NCBI GenBank assembly: GCA_036516995.1 | Contig: DATDYW010000060.1 | Location: 1-13,167, forward strand | Source: DATDYW01 sp036516995 | GTDB taxonomy: Bacteria > Patescibacteriota > Minisyncoccia > Phycocordibacterales > JAACPR01 | DNA length: 13,167 bases | Direction: 5' to 3' | Shown: positions 4,446 to 10,098 of the stretch, piece by piece | How positions within the stretch are numbered: position 1 is the first letter of the stretch | Layout of the letters: each line of letters opens with the position of its first letter | Position numbers and translations under genes: made by a program | Notes under the pieces: model-generated | Databases searched by the model: none | Seen by the model: only the letters and a program-made list of their open reading frames with translations | What the model was told of the DNA's origin: nothing

Positions 4446-5843
4446 ATGAAGAAAGAATCTGAAAACGATGCCGGTGGTCCGAAAAAGCGAGGGCCCAAGA
4501 AGCCACCATCGAGAGTTCCGCCGCCGCCGCCGATGTACGGTGGCCGACCCGATAGAAGTAACGACGCTCCGAGAGCGCCGCGCGGCCCGCAACCTTTCAA
4601 CGATCGCCCTCGTTATGGCGACCAGCGACCGCAATCCGATAATCGAGGTCCACGACCTGGAGGCTATGGTAGTCGCGATGATCGCGGCAGTGCACCACGA
4701 CCATACGGCGGCAGCAACTCCCGACCAGGAGGATATGGTGGCGCGCCCCGTCCTCACTGGGAACCGCGCGGAGAAAATGGCGCCCAGCGCTACGGGGTCC
4801 CGGGCGGCGGCCCTCGACCGTTCGGTGGGAATCGTAGTCCGCACCCGGGTGGTTACGGCCAAGGTCCAGGCGCTCCGCGACCATACGATTCGCGTGGTCC
4901 GCGACCAAATTACAATGCTCCAAGACCGTACGACCCTCGCGGACCGCGCCCTTCCTACGGCCCGTCGAACCGCCCGTACGTTGGTCGCGGCCCGAACGAC
5001 CGTTTCCGTGCACCAATTCAGCACTACGGCAACGCGCCGCGCAACACCTCGTGGGGCGGCTCGGCGCAGTGGTACGACGAATCGCTAGAGAAGGAGGGCA
5101 CGTACCAGAAGGATGTAATCCTTCCGAATTTGCTCCGGCTGCTTGACCTCAAGGGTAAGGAGTCGGTGGCGGACATCGCCTGCGGGCAGGGATTTTTTGC
5201 CTGGGCGTTCGCCGCGGCCGGCGCGGCCGTTTCGGGCGTCGACGTCTCACCCGAGCTCATCAAAATTGCGGAATCGAAAGCGGGTGACACGCCAGCCGTT
5301 GAGGGCGACGCGAAAGCTGCCAAGAAGAAAACAAAAAAGAAGAGCGCCGCGCCAACGTTCGCCGTTGCACCCGCTCACGAGACAAAGTTAAAGGCTGGAA
5401 AGTTTGAACACGCCACCATTATTCTTGCTGTGCAGAATATTCGCGAACTCGCAGAAACTTTTGGCGAGGCAGAGCGACTTCTCGGAAAGAATGGCACGCT
5501 CCACATCGTGATGAACCACCCGTGCTTCCGCATCCCGAAGCGCTCGGCGTGGGGATTTGATCAAGAAAAGAATGTTCAGTTCCGCCGACTCGACAGCTAC
5601 CTCTCCGACTCGGCCGAGCGCATCGTGATGCACCCAGGAAATCCTAAAAGCGACGCCACCGCTTCTTTTCACCGACCACTGCAGGCGTATGTGAAAGCGC
5701 TCGGAAAGGCAGGCCTTGCCGTAACGCGCCTCGAGGAGTGGATTTCCAACCGCCAGAGCCAGCCGGGCGCGCGCGCTGATGCAGAAAACAAAGCGCGTAG
5801 CGAGTTCCCGCTCTTCCTGTACGTACAAGCGAAAAAGATTTAA
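4446..5843 (+). CDS. Class I SAM-dependent methyltransferase with RG/PG-rich disordered N-terminus
   Basis: The 465-residue protein has two halves. Residues 1 to about 205 are low complexity, built from RGPRPGGYG, PRPYDSRGPRP and GGNRS-like phrases, with a polyproline run near the start: an intrinsically disordered, arginine/glycine/proline-rich, probably RNA-binding tail. Residues about 209-465 are a Rossmann methyltransferase: WYDESLEKEG, motif I VADIACGQGFFAW (about 241-253), VSGVDVSPELI with the ribose-binding Asp (about 262), LAVQNI (about 328) and NHPCFRIP (about 357), followed by HRPLQAYVKAL. A lysine-rich insert (KAAKKKTKKKSAAP, about 290-303) interrupts the domain after the second strand. 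The substrate is not evident; RNA or ribosomal protein is plausible from the tail. The ATG at 4446 is chosen because a promoter ends 7 nt before it. Confidence 0.85.
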   Translation: MKKESENDAGGPKKRGPKKPPSRVPPPPPMYGGRPDRSNDAPRAPRGPQPFNDRPRYGDQRPQSDNRGPRPGGYGSRDDRGSAPRPYGGSNSRPGGYGGAPRPHWEPRGENGAQRYGVPGGGPRPFGGNRSPHPGGYGQGPGAPRPYDSRGPRPNYNAPRPYDPRGPRPSYGPSNRPYVGRGPNDRFRAPIQHYGNAPRNTSWGGSAQWYDESLEKEGTYQKDVILPNLLRLLDLKGKESVADIACGQGFFAWAFAAAGAAVSGVDVSPELIKIAESKAGDTPAVEGDAKAAKKKTKKKSAAPTFAVAPAHETKLKAGKFEHATIILAVQNIRELAETFGEAERLLGKNGTLHIVMNHPCFRIPKRSAWGFDQEKNVQFRRLDSYLSDSAERIVMHPGNPKSDATASFHRPLQAYVKALGKAGLAVTRLEEWISNRQSQPGARADAENKARSEFPLFLYVQAKKI

Positions 5844-5883
5844 GGCCTCCGTACCCTAGGTTCCACCTCGGGAAAAAAGAAAA

Positions 5884-5907
5884 GCCGCCGCGCGTTCGCG
5901 CGGCGGC
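5884..5907 (-). terminator. Terminator between convergent genes
   Basis: Ten-bp stem GCCGCCGCGC/GCGCGGCGGC with loop GTTC. On the minus strand it is followed by TTTTCTTTTTTCC and ends the 5922-6251 gene. The plus side lacks a U-tract, so it ends the methyltransferase mRNA less clearly. Confidence 0.85.
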
Positions 5908-5921
5908 CAAAGACCCGAAGG

Positions 5922-6251
5922 TCAGGAGGAAAACGGGGCAAGGCTCGTGCGCTTCTTGCCGCGCGTCGGCTTGCCGGACTCCCAGCGAACCTTCCACGGC
6001 ACGCCCTCGGTCGTTCCCTCCTCGCAGCGGAAGACGGTGAAGCTAATCTTCTTCGACTTGGCCGATTGCAGAATGCGCTCGACCTTCGGGAAGTTGTAGA
6101 TTGCCCAGCCGTTCTGGGGACCGCCCTCGCAGCTGATTCCCACCTCGTAGTCCTCCCCGGACCCAAACTGGTTCAGGAACTCGAAGATTATCGTGTTGGT
6201 GCCGGTGGTAGCGGGCACCAGCAGCCAGGATGTCGTGTTGAATGTTCGCAT
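5922..6251 (-). CDS. Hypothetical small protein, 109 aa
   Basis: I do not recognise this protein. It starts MRTFNTTSWLLVPATTGTNT, has alternating hydrophobic stretches (TIIFEFLNQF, YEVGISCEGG, KISFTVFRCEEG) suggesting an all-beta fold, two cysteines, and a basic, Ser/Thr-rich tail (GKPTRGKKRTS). No signal peptide or membrane helix is seen. The ATG at 6251 has GGTGGAG 2 nt upstream, which could act as a Shine-Dalgarno. TAGGGT (6263-6258) ends 6 nt before the ATG, so a leaderless reading is equally possible. It has its own strong terminator and diverges from the VKOR gene across a 33-bp palindrome, so it is expected to be a real monocistronic gene. Confidence 0.65.
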   Translation of the reverse strand: MRTFNTTSWLLVPATTGTNTIIFEFLNQFGSGEDYEVGISCEGGPQNGWAIYNFPKVERILQSAKSKKISFTVFRCEEGTTEGVPWKVRWESGKPTRGKKRTSLAPFSS

Positions 6252-6257
6252 TTCTCC

Positions 6258-6263
6258 ACCCTA
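6258..6263 (-). promoter_or_regulatory. -10-like box of the 109-aa hypothetical gene
   Basis: TAGGGT on the minus strand ending 6 nt before the ATG at 6251. It overlaps a possible Shine-Dalgarno, so the two readings compete. Confidence 0.4.
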
Positions 6264-6288
6264 CCCCCAGCGCACCTTGCCCCGCAAG

Positions 6289-6321
6289 CGCCCCCGCCGA
6301 CATCCGATGTCGGCGGGGGCG
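6289..6321. repeat. 33-bp near-perfect palindrome between divergent genes
   Basis: Arms 6289-6304 and 6306-6321 are exact complements (16 bp) around the single base 6305. No U-tract on either side. It covers the -35 region of the VKOR promoter (-10 at 6335-6340) and lies 25 bp from the opposing -10, so it could be a shared operator or an insulating hairpin. Confidence 0.7.
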
Positions 6322-6331
6322 GCGAAACCGG

Positions 6332-6340
6332 TGCTAGAAT
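6332..6340 (+). promoter_or_regulatory. Extended -10 promoter of the VKOR gene
   Basis: TGCTAGAAT is an extended -10 (TGN plus TAGAAT). The hexamer ends 8 nt before the ATG at 6349; the normal -35 place is taken by the palindrome. Confidence 0.6.
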
Positions 6341-6348
6341 TCACCCCG

Positions 6349-7359
6349 ATGAACGCTTGGTTCCTCGCCAACGCTCTGATCGCGGCCTTCGGCGTGCTCC
6401 TCTGCCTCCACATTCGCCGCAAGAAGCTGGAGCCGAAGCCACTGGTCTGCCCGCTCGGCGCCGACTGCGACACGGTGGTGCGCAGCGAGTTCTCTACCTT
6501 TGCCGGAGTACCCCTCGAGGTCGCCGGCGGCGCCTACTACGCCTTAGTGTTCCTCGCCTACGCGGCGCTGGCAATCTGGCACCCCGCCGAGTCGGGAATG
6601 GCGGAGGCGCGCTTCGCGCTCACCGCTATCGGCGTCACCGCCTTCCTCTTCTCCTGCTACCTGACCTTCGTTCAGGCTTTCTACATCCGCTCGTGGTGCT
6701 CGTGGTGCCTCACCTCTGCCGCCGCCTCGACGCTGATGCTGCTCCTCACGGTCGGCAGCAACTACGCCGTCGGCGTCACCTTCGTGCCGCTCCTGGAGGC
6801 CTGGCGCGAGGGCATCACCGCGGCGCACCTCGCCGGCTTCGCGATTGGCATTGGCGGTGCCACCGTCGCGGACCTGCTCTTCTTCCGCTTTATGCGCGAC
6901 TTCTACATCTCGGAATCGGAGCGGCGCGTCCTGCACGCACTCAACCAGGTGCTCTGGGTTGGCCTCGCCGTCGTGGTCGTTTCGGCAATTGGGCTCTACC
7001 TGCCGTTCCGCGCCGGCGACGCCGTGCCGTTCTTCTGGCCCGAGGTGGCGGTCCTGGCGGTGGTAGCAGCCAACGGAGCGTTCCTCAACCTCATCGTGAT
7101 GCCGAAGCTCTGCGCCGCGGCGGGCAATCACAAAATCTTGCGTGTCGCCGAGGTCGCGGGCCTGCGCCGCGTGGCCTTCGCCTGCGGCAGCGTCTCGTTC
7201 GTGTCGTGGTACGCGGCGTTCCTCACCGTTGTCTTGGCTGAAACGGCGAGCCTGCGCCCCGCCGGCTTCTTCCTCGCCTACATCAGCGCGCTCGTCCTAG
7301 GGCTCCTCGCGAGCCAGCTGCTCGAGCGTCGCCATCACGCGGTACCGGTTCCGATCTAG
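6349..7359 (+). CDS. VKOR-family thiol oxidoreductase fused to a C-terminal membrane domain
   Basis: The 336-residue membrane protein belongs in its first half to the vitamin K epoxide reductase family, which oxidises DsbA-like partners through quinone and so drives disulfide formation outside the membrane. Four key cysteines are visible: Cys34 and Cys40 (CPLGADC, loop pair) and the active-site CSWC, Cys117/Cys120, next to a helix. Residues about 1-22, 58-77, 90-112 and 121-135 are VKOR helices. From about residue 155 a further 180-residue region with some five hydrophobic helices follows (GFAIGIGGATVADLLFF, VLWVGLAVVVVSAIGLYL, VAVLAVVAANGAFLNLIV and others). I cannot name this domain, though I associate such a region with CPR membrane proteins. 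ATG 6349 is preferred over ATG 6307 because the latter lies inside the palindrome and upstream of the -10. It could serve the cysteine-rich secreted protein of the island. Confidence 0.85.
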   Translation: MNAWFLANALIAAFGVLLCLHIRRKKLEPKPLVCPLGADCDTVVRSEFSTFAGVPLEVAGGAYYALVFLAYAALAIWHPAESGMAEARFALTAIGVTAFLFSCYLTFVQAFYIRSWCSWCLTSAAASTLMLLLTVGSNYAVGVTFVPLLEAWREGITAAHLAGFAIGIGGATVADLLFFRFMRDFYISESERRVLHALNQVLWVGLAVVVVSAIGLYLPFRAGDAVPFFWPEVAVLAVVAANGAFLNLIVMPKLCAAAGNHKILRVAEVAGLRRVAFACGSVSFVSWYAAFLTVVLAETASLRPAGFFLAYISALVLGLLASQLLERRHHAVPVPI

Positions 7360-7380
7360 CCGCGTCCCCAGGCGCTCTGC

Positions 7381-7524
7381 CGAGGCGGCGATCGCAGCTC
7401 TCCTCGCGCCAAAGCAGAGGAGGCCGCGACCCCGCCTCGCGACGCGCCGAAGCGGCGCGTAACGCTCCGGCCTTCAGACGCCGCTCGCGGGGCAAGCAGT
7501 TGCCCCGCTCGTAGACCCGGCGTC
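7381..7524. other. Cluster of three GC-rich hairpins upstream of the 7546 gene
   Basis: Three consecutive hairpins fill the gap. Hairpin 1 is 7381-7439: CGAGGCGG/CCGCCTCG outside, CTCCTC/GAGGAG inside. Hairpin 2 is 7442-7460: ACGCGCCG-AAG-CGGCGCGT. Hairpin 3 is 7477-7524: GACGCCG/CGGCGTC outside and a perfect 9-bp GCGGGGCAA/TTGCCCCGC inside. There are no U-tracts, and the run stops 9 bp before the next -10 box. Could be a small structured RNA, insulators or a repeat family. Confidence 0.55.
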
Positions 7525-7539
7525 CGAACGCGCTAGAAT
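7512..7539 (+). promoter_or_regulatory. Promoter of the two-TM protein gene
   Basis: TAGACC (7512-7517, weak -35), 16-bp spacer, TAGAAT (7534-7539), then 6 nt to the GTG at 7546. The -35 overlaps the foot of hairpin 3. Confidence 0.5.
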
Positions 7540-7545
7540 GGTGGC

Positions 7546-8040
7546 GTGAATCCGGAGCTCCCCGCCGGCAAGCCCTCCTCGAAGTCGCTCTCCTGGCACG
7601 CGCCGGAGCCGAAACTCTTCGAGCACAGCCAAGATTGGTTCTGGGTCGTTGGGATTATTGCCGTGGGTGGCGCAGTTTTAGCCGCGTTCTTCGGCTCCTA
7701 CACCTTCGCGGCGCTGATTATTGTCGCGACCGGCGTCTCGTTCCTGAAGGCCACCCGCCCGCCGCGTTTCATCTACATCGAGCTCTCCCGCGAGGGCCTG
7801 CGCCAGGGCGATCTCCGCTACCCGTGGAGCGAGCTCCGCTCCTTCTGGGTCATCGACACCGAGGACCACGACCGCATCCTGGTGAAGTCGCGCCGGATGT
7901 CGACGCCGCTCCTGGTGATTCCCTACGAGAGCCACGAGGTGCCCGCCGACACCATCCGCGACTTCTGCCTCGAGTACCTCGACGAGGAGCAAATGGAAGA
8001 GCCGGTGATGGCGAAGCTGCTGGAGCGGTTGGGGTTTTAA
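7546..8040 (+). CDS. Two-TM membrane protein, conserved hypothetical
   Basis: The 164-residue protein opens with a cytoplasmic, proline-rich segment and SWHAPEPKLFEHSQDWFW. A helical hairpin follows (VVGIIAVGGAVLAAFFG at about residues 35-51 and YTFAALIIVATGVSFL at about 52-67). The rest is a soluble beta-rich domain with RFIYIELSREGLRQGDLRYP, WSELRSFWVIDTEDHDRIL and a C-terminal helix ending LLERLGF. It has the look of a bacterial PH-like membrane-anchored domain and of a short hypothetical common in Patescibacteria, but I cannot name a function. The GTG at 7546 is fixed by TAGAAT 6 nt upstream. It is followed 55 bp later by tRNA-Arg with its own promoter. Confidence 0.78.
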   Translation: MNPELPAGKPSSKSLSWHAPEPKLFEHSQDWFWVVGIIAVGGAVLAAFFGSYTFAALIIVATGVSFLKATRPPRFIYIELSREGLRQGDLRYPWSELRSFWVIDTEDHDRILVKSRRMSTPLLVIPYESHEVPADTIRDFCLEYLDEEQMEEPVMAKLLERLGF

Positions 8041-8049
8041 GGCCGCGCC

Positions 8050-8078
8050 TTGCGGCAGGGTGATTTCGCGGGTACTGT
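8050..8078 (+). promoter_or_regulatory. tRNA-Arg promoter
   Basis: TTGCGG (8050-8055), 17-bp spacer, TACTGT (8073-8078). Predicted start near 8085, about 11 nt before the mature tRNA. Confidence 0.55.
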
Positions 8079-8095
8079 GCTACCCGTCCCACGAC

Positions 8096-8167
8096 GCTCC
8101 CGTCGTTCAATGGATAGGATGCGACCTTGCGGAGGTTGTGATGTTGGTTCGATTCCAACCGGGAGCA
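8096..8167 (+). tRNA. tRNA-Arg (anticodon GCG)
   Basis: A 72-nt class I tRNA. The acceptor stem is perfect, GCTCCCG (8096-8102) with CGGGAGC (8160-8166), discriminator A8167. The D-arm is GTTC-AATGGATA-GGAT with the A20-like base typical of tRNA-Arg. The anticodon stem CGACC/GGTTG encloses loop TTGCGGA, placing anticodon GCG at 8129-8131, which reads CGC and CGU. The T-arm is GTTGG-TTCGATT-CCAAC. CCA is not encoded (CAG follows). Most bacteria read CGU/CGC with an A34 (inosine) tRNA, so G34 here is unusual. No terminator is seen before the next gene, so tRNA and mRNA may be co-transcribed. Confidence 0.9.
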
Positions 8168-8197
8168 CAGACGGCGGCCGGTGCCGCTCCAACGAAA

Positions 8198-8578
8198 ATG
8201 CCAACACGGGCAGAGAAACTGGTAGCCAAGCTTGCGGTGAAGTGTGAGCGACTCAGGTCGCCGATTCACGTCATCGCCGTGTGCTCCGGCGGGCGGACGG
8301 TCGGCCGGCTCATCTTCAAGCACCTCCGCGCCAAAAAGATTCCTGCGTCGTACCACGAGGTGTGGACGAACATTGTTGGCGGCAGAGCCAAGATCTGGAA
8401 GAGCAGCTTCGGAAAGAAGGACTACGTCGGCACGGCGCTCATCGCCGAGGACGTCATCTGGTTCGGCCGCTCGGTGAACGCCGCGAGGGCGATGCTCCGC
8501 TCGATGAGAAAGGGAAAGGTGTACACTGCCGTGCTGCTCGACTTCAACAGGAAAGCCGACTTCTCCGTCTTCAGCTAG
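8198..8578 (+). CDS. Phosphoribosyltransferase-like protein
   Basis: The 126-residue protein carries a type I phosphoribosyltransferase signature: ALIAEDVIWFGRS at residues 80-92, matching the PRPP loop (hydrophobic strand, E/D-D pair Glu84-Asp85, then TG-like FG and Arg-Ser). An upstream strand and loop, VIAVCSGGRTVGRLI (25-39), fits the pyrophosphate-binding loop. It is shorter than most PRTases and lacks an obvious hood, so its substrate (nucleobase or other) cannot be told. ATG 8198 is chosen because in-frame upstream starts fall in the tRNA gene. No -10 or Shine-Dalgarno is visible, so it probably depends on read-through from the tRNA-Arg promoter. The next gene starts 3 nt after its stop, indicating an operon with the GrpB-like protein. 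Confidence 0.7.
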   Translation: MPTRAEKLVAKLAVKCERLRSPIHVIAVCSGGRTVGRLIFKHLRAKKIPASYHEVWTNIVGGRAKIWKSSFGKKDYVGTALIAEDVIWFGRSVNAARAMLRSMRKGKVYTAVLLDFNRKADFSVFS

Positions 8579-8581
8579 CGC

Positions 8582-9103
8582 ATGCTGCTCGATACCCAGC
8601 GAGAGTACCTGGAGAGCCTGAGCGCAAAACGCCTATCGAGCACCGTCCGCATCGAGCCACACAACCCCGGGGCAGCAGCCGCAGCCGCGAGAGCGCTGGC
8701 CACAGTGAGGAGCGTCGCCCCCGACGTGGATGTTCGCTTCATGGGATCGGCGGCGCTCGGCGTGTGCGGGCAGAACGACGTAGACCTCTACCTGCTCTCG
8801 CCCGCGGCCGAGGCTGGTCGCCACGTAGCCGCGCTCACCGAGAAGCTCGGCGCCCTCGTCGGTGGCAAGTGGCGCTGGCAGGACGAGGGCGTCGAAATCA
8901 CGCTCTGCGTGAGAGACCCTGAGACGAGGAAAGTCCAAGAGCAGCTCGCCATTTTCGATTTGTTCAGAAGCAACCCTCAGGTTCTCAGAGAGTACGACCT
9001 CCTGAAGCAGTCCCTGAACGGAAAAACGTACCTCGAGTACCAGACGGCGAAGTACGAGTTCTACAACCGAGCTCTCGGCATTGACCCGACGACGCGGAGT
9101 TAA
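8582..9103 (+). CDS. GrpB-family (nucleotidyltransferase fold) protein
   Basis: The 173-residue protein fits the GrpB family (usual length about 170). The nucleotidyltransferase-fold motif is visible as MGSAALGVCGQNDVDLYLL: Gly55-Ser56, then Asp66 and Asp68 as the metal-binding pair. The C-terminal part has the GrpB phrase IFDLFRSNPQVLREYDLLKQ (about residues 125-144) and YLEYQTAKYEFYNRAL. GrpB proteins have no well-established activity; some relatives are linked to coenzyme A kinases. The gene starts 3 nt after the phosphoribosyltransferase-like gene, so the two are co-expressed and may act on related nucleotides. No Shine-Dalgarno is seen. The bidirectional hairpin 9106-9123 closes the unit. 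Confidence 0.8.
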   Translation: MLLDTQREYLESLSAKRLSSTVRIEPHNPGAAAAAARALATVRSVAPDVDVRFMGSAALGVCGQNDVDLYLLSPAAEAGRHVAALTEKLGALVGGKWRWQDEGVEITLCVRDPETRKVQEQLAIFDLFRSNPQVLREYDLLKQSLNGKTYLEYQTAKYEFYNRALGIDPTTRS

Positions 9104-9105
9104 AA

Positions 9106-9123
9106 AACCGCCTCTCGGCGGTT
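9106..9123. terminator. Bidirectional terminator (GrpB-like gene and rpsT)
   Basis: AACCGCC (9106-9112), loop TCTC, GGCGGTT (9117-9123). Minus side gives a TTTTTT tract after rpsT; plus side continues TTCTTCTCT. Confidence 0.88.
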
Positions 9124-9128
9124 CTTCT

Positions 9129-9398
9129 CTACTTCTTCCCCGTCCGCTTGATCAGCCCTGAGAGCCTCGACTTCTTGCGGTCGGCGGTGTTGCCCTTGAG
9201 CGTGCCCATTTTCGCGGCCTTGTCGATGGCCTTGTAGGCGGCCGGGAGCAGCTTCATCGCCTCGGCGGCGGAGCCGGCAGCGCAGAGCTTGCGAATGTCA
9301 CGCTCGGCGGCGGAGACGGCACGGGCGCGGCGCAGGTTGTAGAGCCGCTTGCGGGCAGCGGAGCGGACGGCCTTCTTGGCGGAGCTGGTGATAGGCAT
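9129..9398 (-). CDS. rpsT: 30S ribosomal protein S20
   Basis: The 89-residue protein is the normal S20 length and very basic. It opens MPITSSAKKAVRSAARKRLYN, the canonical S20 helix that threads into 16S rRNA (compare 'SAKKRxRxxxKRRxRN'), and ends with IDKAAKMGTLKGNTADRKKSRLSGLIKRT, the typical 'aAaKGiIHkNtAaRkKSRL' region. In this organism the His of 'GxIHKN' is absent (GTLKGN). ATG 9398 is used because in-frame extensions upstream cross the promoter. TTGCCG and TAGCTT lie 17 bp apart ahead of it. It is divergent from ruvA and ends at the shared hairpin 9106-9123. Confidence 0.95.
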   Translation of the reverse strand: MPITSSAKKAVRSAARKRLYNLRRARAVSAAERDIRKLCAAGSAAEAMKLLPAAYKAIDKAAKMGTLKGNTADRKKSRLSGLIKRTGKK

Positions 9399-9408
9399 TG
9401 CGGCTAGC

Positions 9409-9437
9409 AAGCTACCACGCACCTTTTTGGCCGGCAA
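9409..9437 (-). promoter_or_regulatory. rpsT promoter
   Basis: Minus strand: TTGCCG (9437-9432), 17-bp spacer, TAGCTT (9414-9409), then 10 nt to the ATG. The stretch from -10 to start (TAGCTTGCTAGCCGCAATG) nearly equals that before fpg. Confidence 0.6.
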
Positions 9438-9448
9438 GCCGCCGCGGA

Positions 9449-9477
9449 AACACTCAGTGTTCGGAACACTGAGTGTT
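9449..9477. repeat. 29-bp perfect palindrome in the rpsT/ruvA intergenic region
   Basis: Arms 9449-9462 and 9464-9477 (AACACTCAGTGTTC and complement) around G9463. Each arm contains an ACACTxAGTGT sub-palindrome, giving two operator-like copies. The right arm overlaps the first base of the ruvA -10 (TAGGAT, 9477-9482). Likely a regulator site; it does not match the LexA order GAAC-N4-GTTC. Confidence 0.75.
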
Positions 9478-9482
9478 AGGAT
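9474..9482 (+). promoter_or_regulatory. Extended -10 of ruvA
   Basis: TGTTAGGAT: TGN followed by TAGGAT (9477-9482), 6 nt before the GTG at 9489. No -35; the palindrome occupies that place. Confidence 0.55.
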
Positions 9483-9488
9483 TCGGGT

Positions 9489-10061
9489 GTGATTGCCCAC
9501 CTCGCCGGCAAGGTTCTGGCCGTTCGCCCCGGGCACCTCGTGCTCGACGTGGGGGGTGTTGGCTACAAGGTTGCCGCCTCCCCCGCCACGCTGGCCCTCG
9601 CCAAGGTGGGCGGTACCCTGTCGCTCTCCATTCATACCGCCGTCCGCGACGATGCTATAGACCTCTACGGCTTCCCCAACGACGGCGAGCTCTCGCTCTT
9701 CGAGATGCTCCTCACCGTCTCGGGCGTCGGCCCGAAGACCGCAATCGGCGTAGTCGGTGGCGCTACAGCTGAAACCATTCGTGAGGGCATCGCCTCGGGC
9801 GATCCAGCGTACCTCTCCAAGATGACGGGTGTGGGCAAGAAGCTCGCAGAGAAAATTGTTGTTGAACTTAAAGATAAGATGGGTGACCTCGGCACGGTCG
9901 GCACTGGAGCAACTGGTGGTGCAGCAACAGCGGTTGAGGCACTCGCGGCACTCGGCTACGCAGAATCCGATGCTCGCAACGCAGTTTCAAAACTCGACCG
10001 CTCGCTCTCCACAGAAGAAATTGTTCGTCAGGCATTGAAGGCGCTCGGGCAAGGACGGTAG
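9489..10061 (+). CDS. ruvA: Holliday junction branch migration protein RuvA
   Basis: The 190-residue length is typical. RuvA forms a tetramer that holds the four-way junction flat and loads the RuvB motor. Domain I is an OB fold (MIAHLAGKVLAVRPGHLVLD, residues 1-63). Domain II has two helix-hairpin-helix motifs, LLTVSGVGPKTAIGVVGG (about 77-94) and LSKMTGVGKKLAEKIVVELKDK (about 112-133). After a Gly/Thr/Ala linker, domain III (ATAVEALAALGYAESDARNA, about 148-167, to the end) is the RuvB-contacting UBA-like module. The GTG at 9489 follows TAGGAT by 6 nt, so it is leaderless. ruvB and ruvC are not in the window. A 29-bp palindrome overlaps the promoter. Confidence 0.96.
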   Translation: MIAHLAGKVLAVRPGHLVLDVGGVGYKVAASPATLALAKVGGTLSLSIHTAVRDDAIDLYGFPNDGELSLFEMLLTVSGVGPKTAIGVVGGATAETIREGIASGDPAYLSKMTGVGKKLAEKIVVELKDKMGDLGTVGTGATGGAATAVEALAALGYAESDARNAVSKLDRSLSTEEIVRQALKALGQGR

Positions 10062-10067
10062 AAAAGA

Positions 10068-10098
10068 AAAACTGTCGCGCCGTTGGGCGGACAGTTTT
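10068..10098 (+). terminator. ruvA terminator
   Basis: AAAACTGTC (10068-10076) with GACAGTTTT (10090-10098), plus inner CGCC/GGCG and loop GTTG. The U-run is the end of the stem itself. The A-rich 5' side would also serve antisense transcription. Confidence 0.75.

Noticed and set aside
4446..5060. Minus-strand and other-frame Arg-rich open frames across the disordered tail
   Set aside because: They come from the GC-rich repetitive codons of the real gene; no start signals, and the plus frame continues into a clear methyltransferase domain.
6307..6348. Earlier ATG (6307) for the VKOR gene
   Set aside because: It lies in the 33-bp palindrome and upstream of the extended -10; the ATG at 6349 is 8 nt after the -10 and begins the first membrane helix.
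7850..8356. Minus-strand frame containing 'RLESNQHHNLRKVASYPLN'
   Set aside because: Translation of the antisense of tRNA-Arg; overlaps two well-supported plus-strand genes.
8925..8937. GAGGAAAGTCC, the RNase P RNA core phrase
   Set aside because: It lies in frame inside the GrpB-like gene (residues TRKVQ) and the surrounding RNase P helices are absent.
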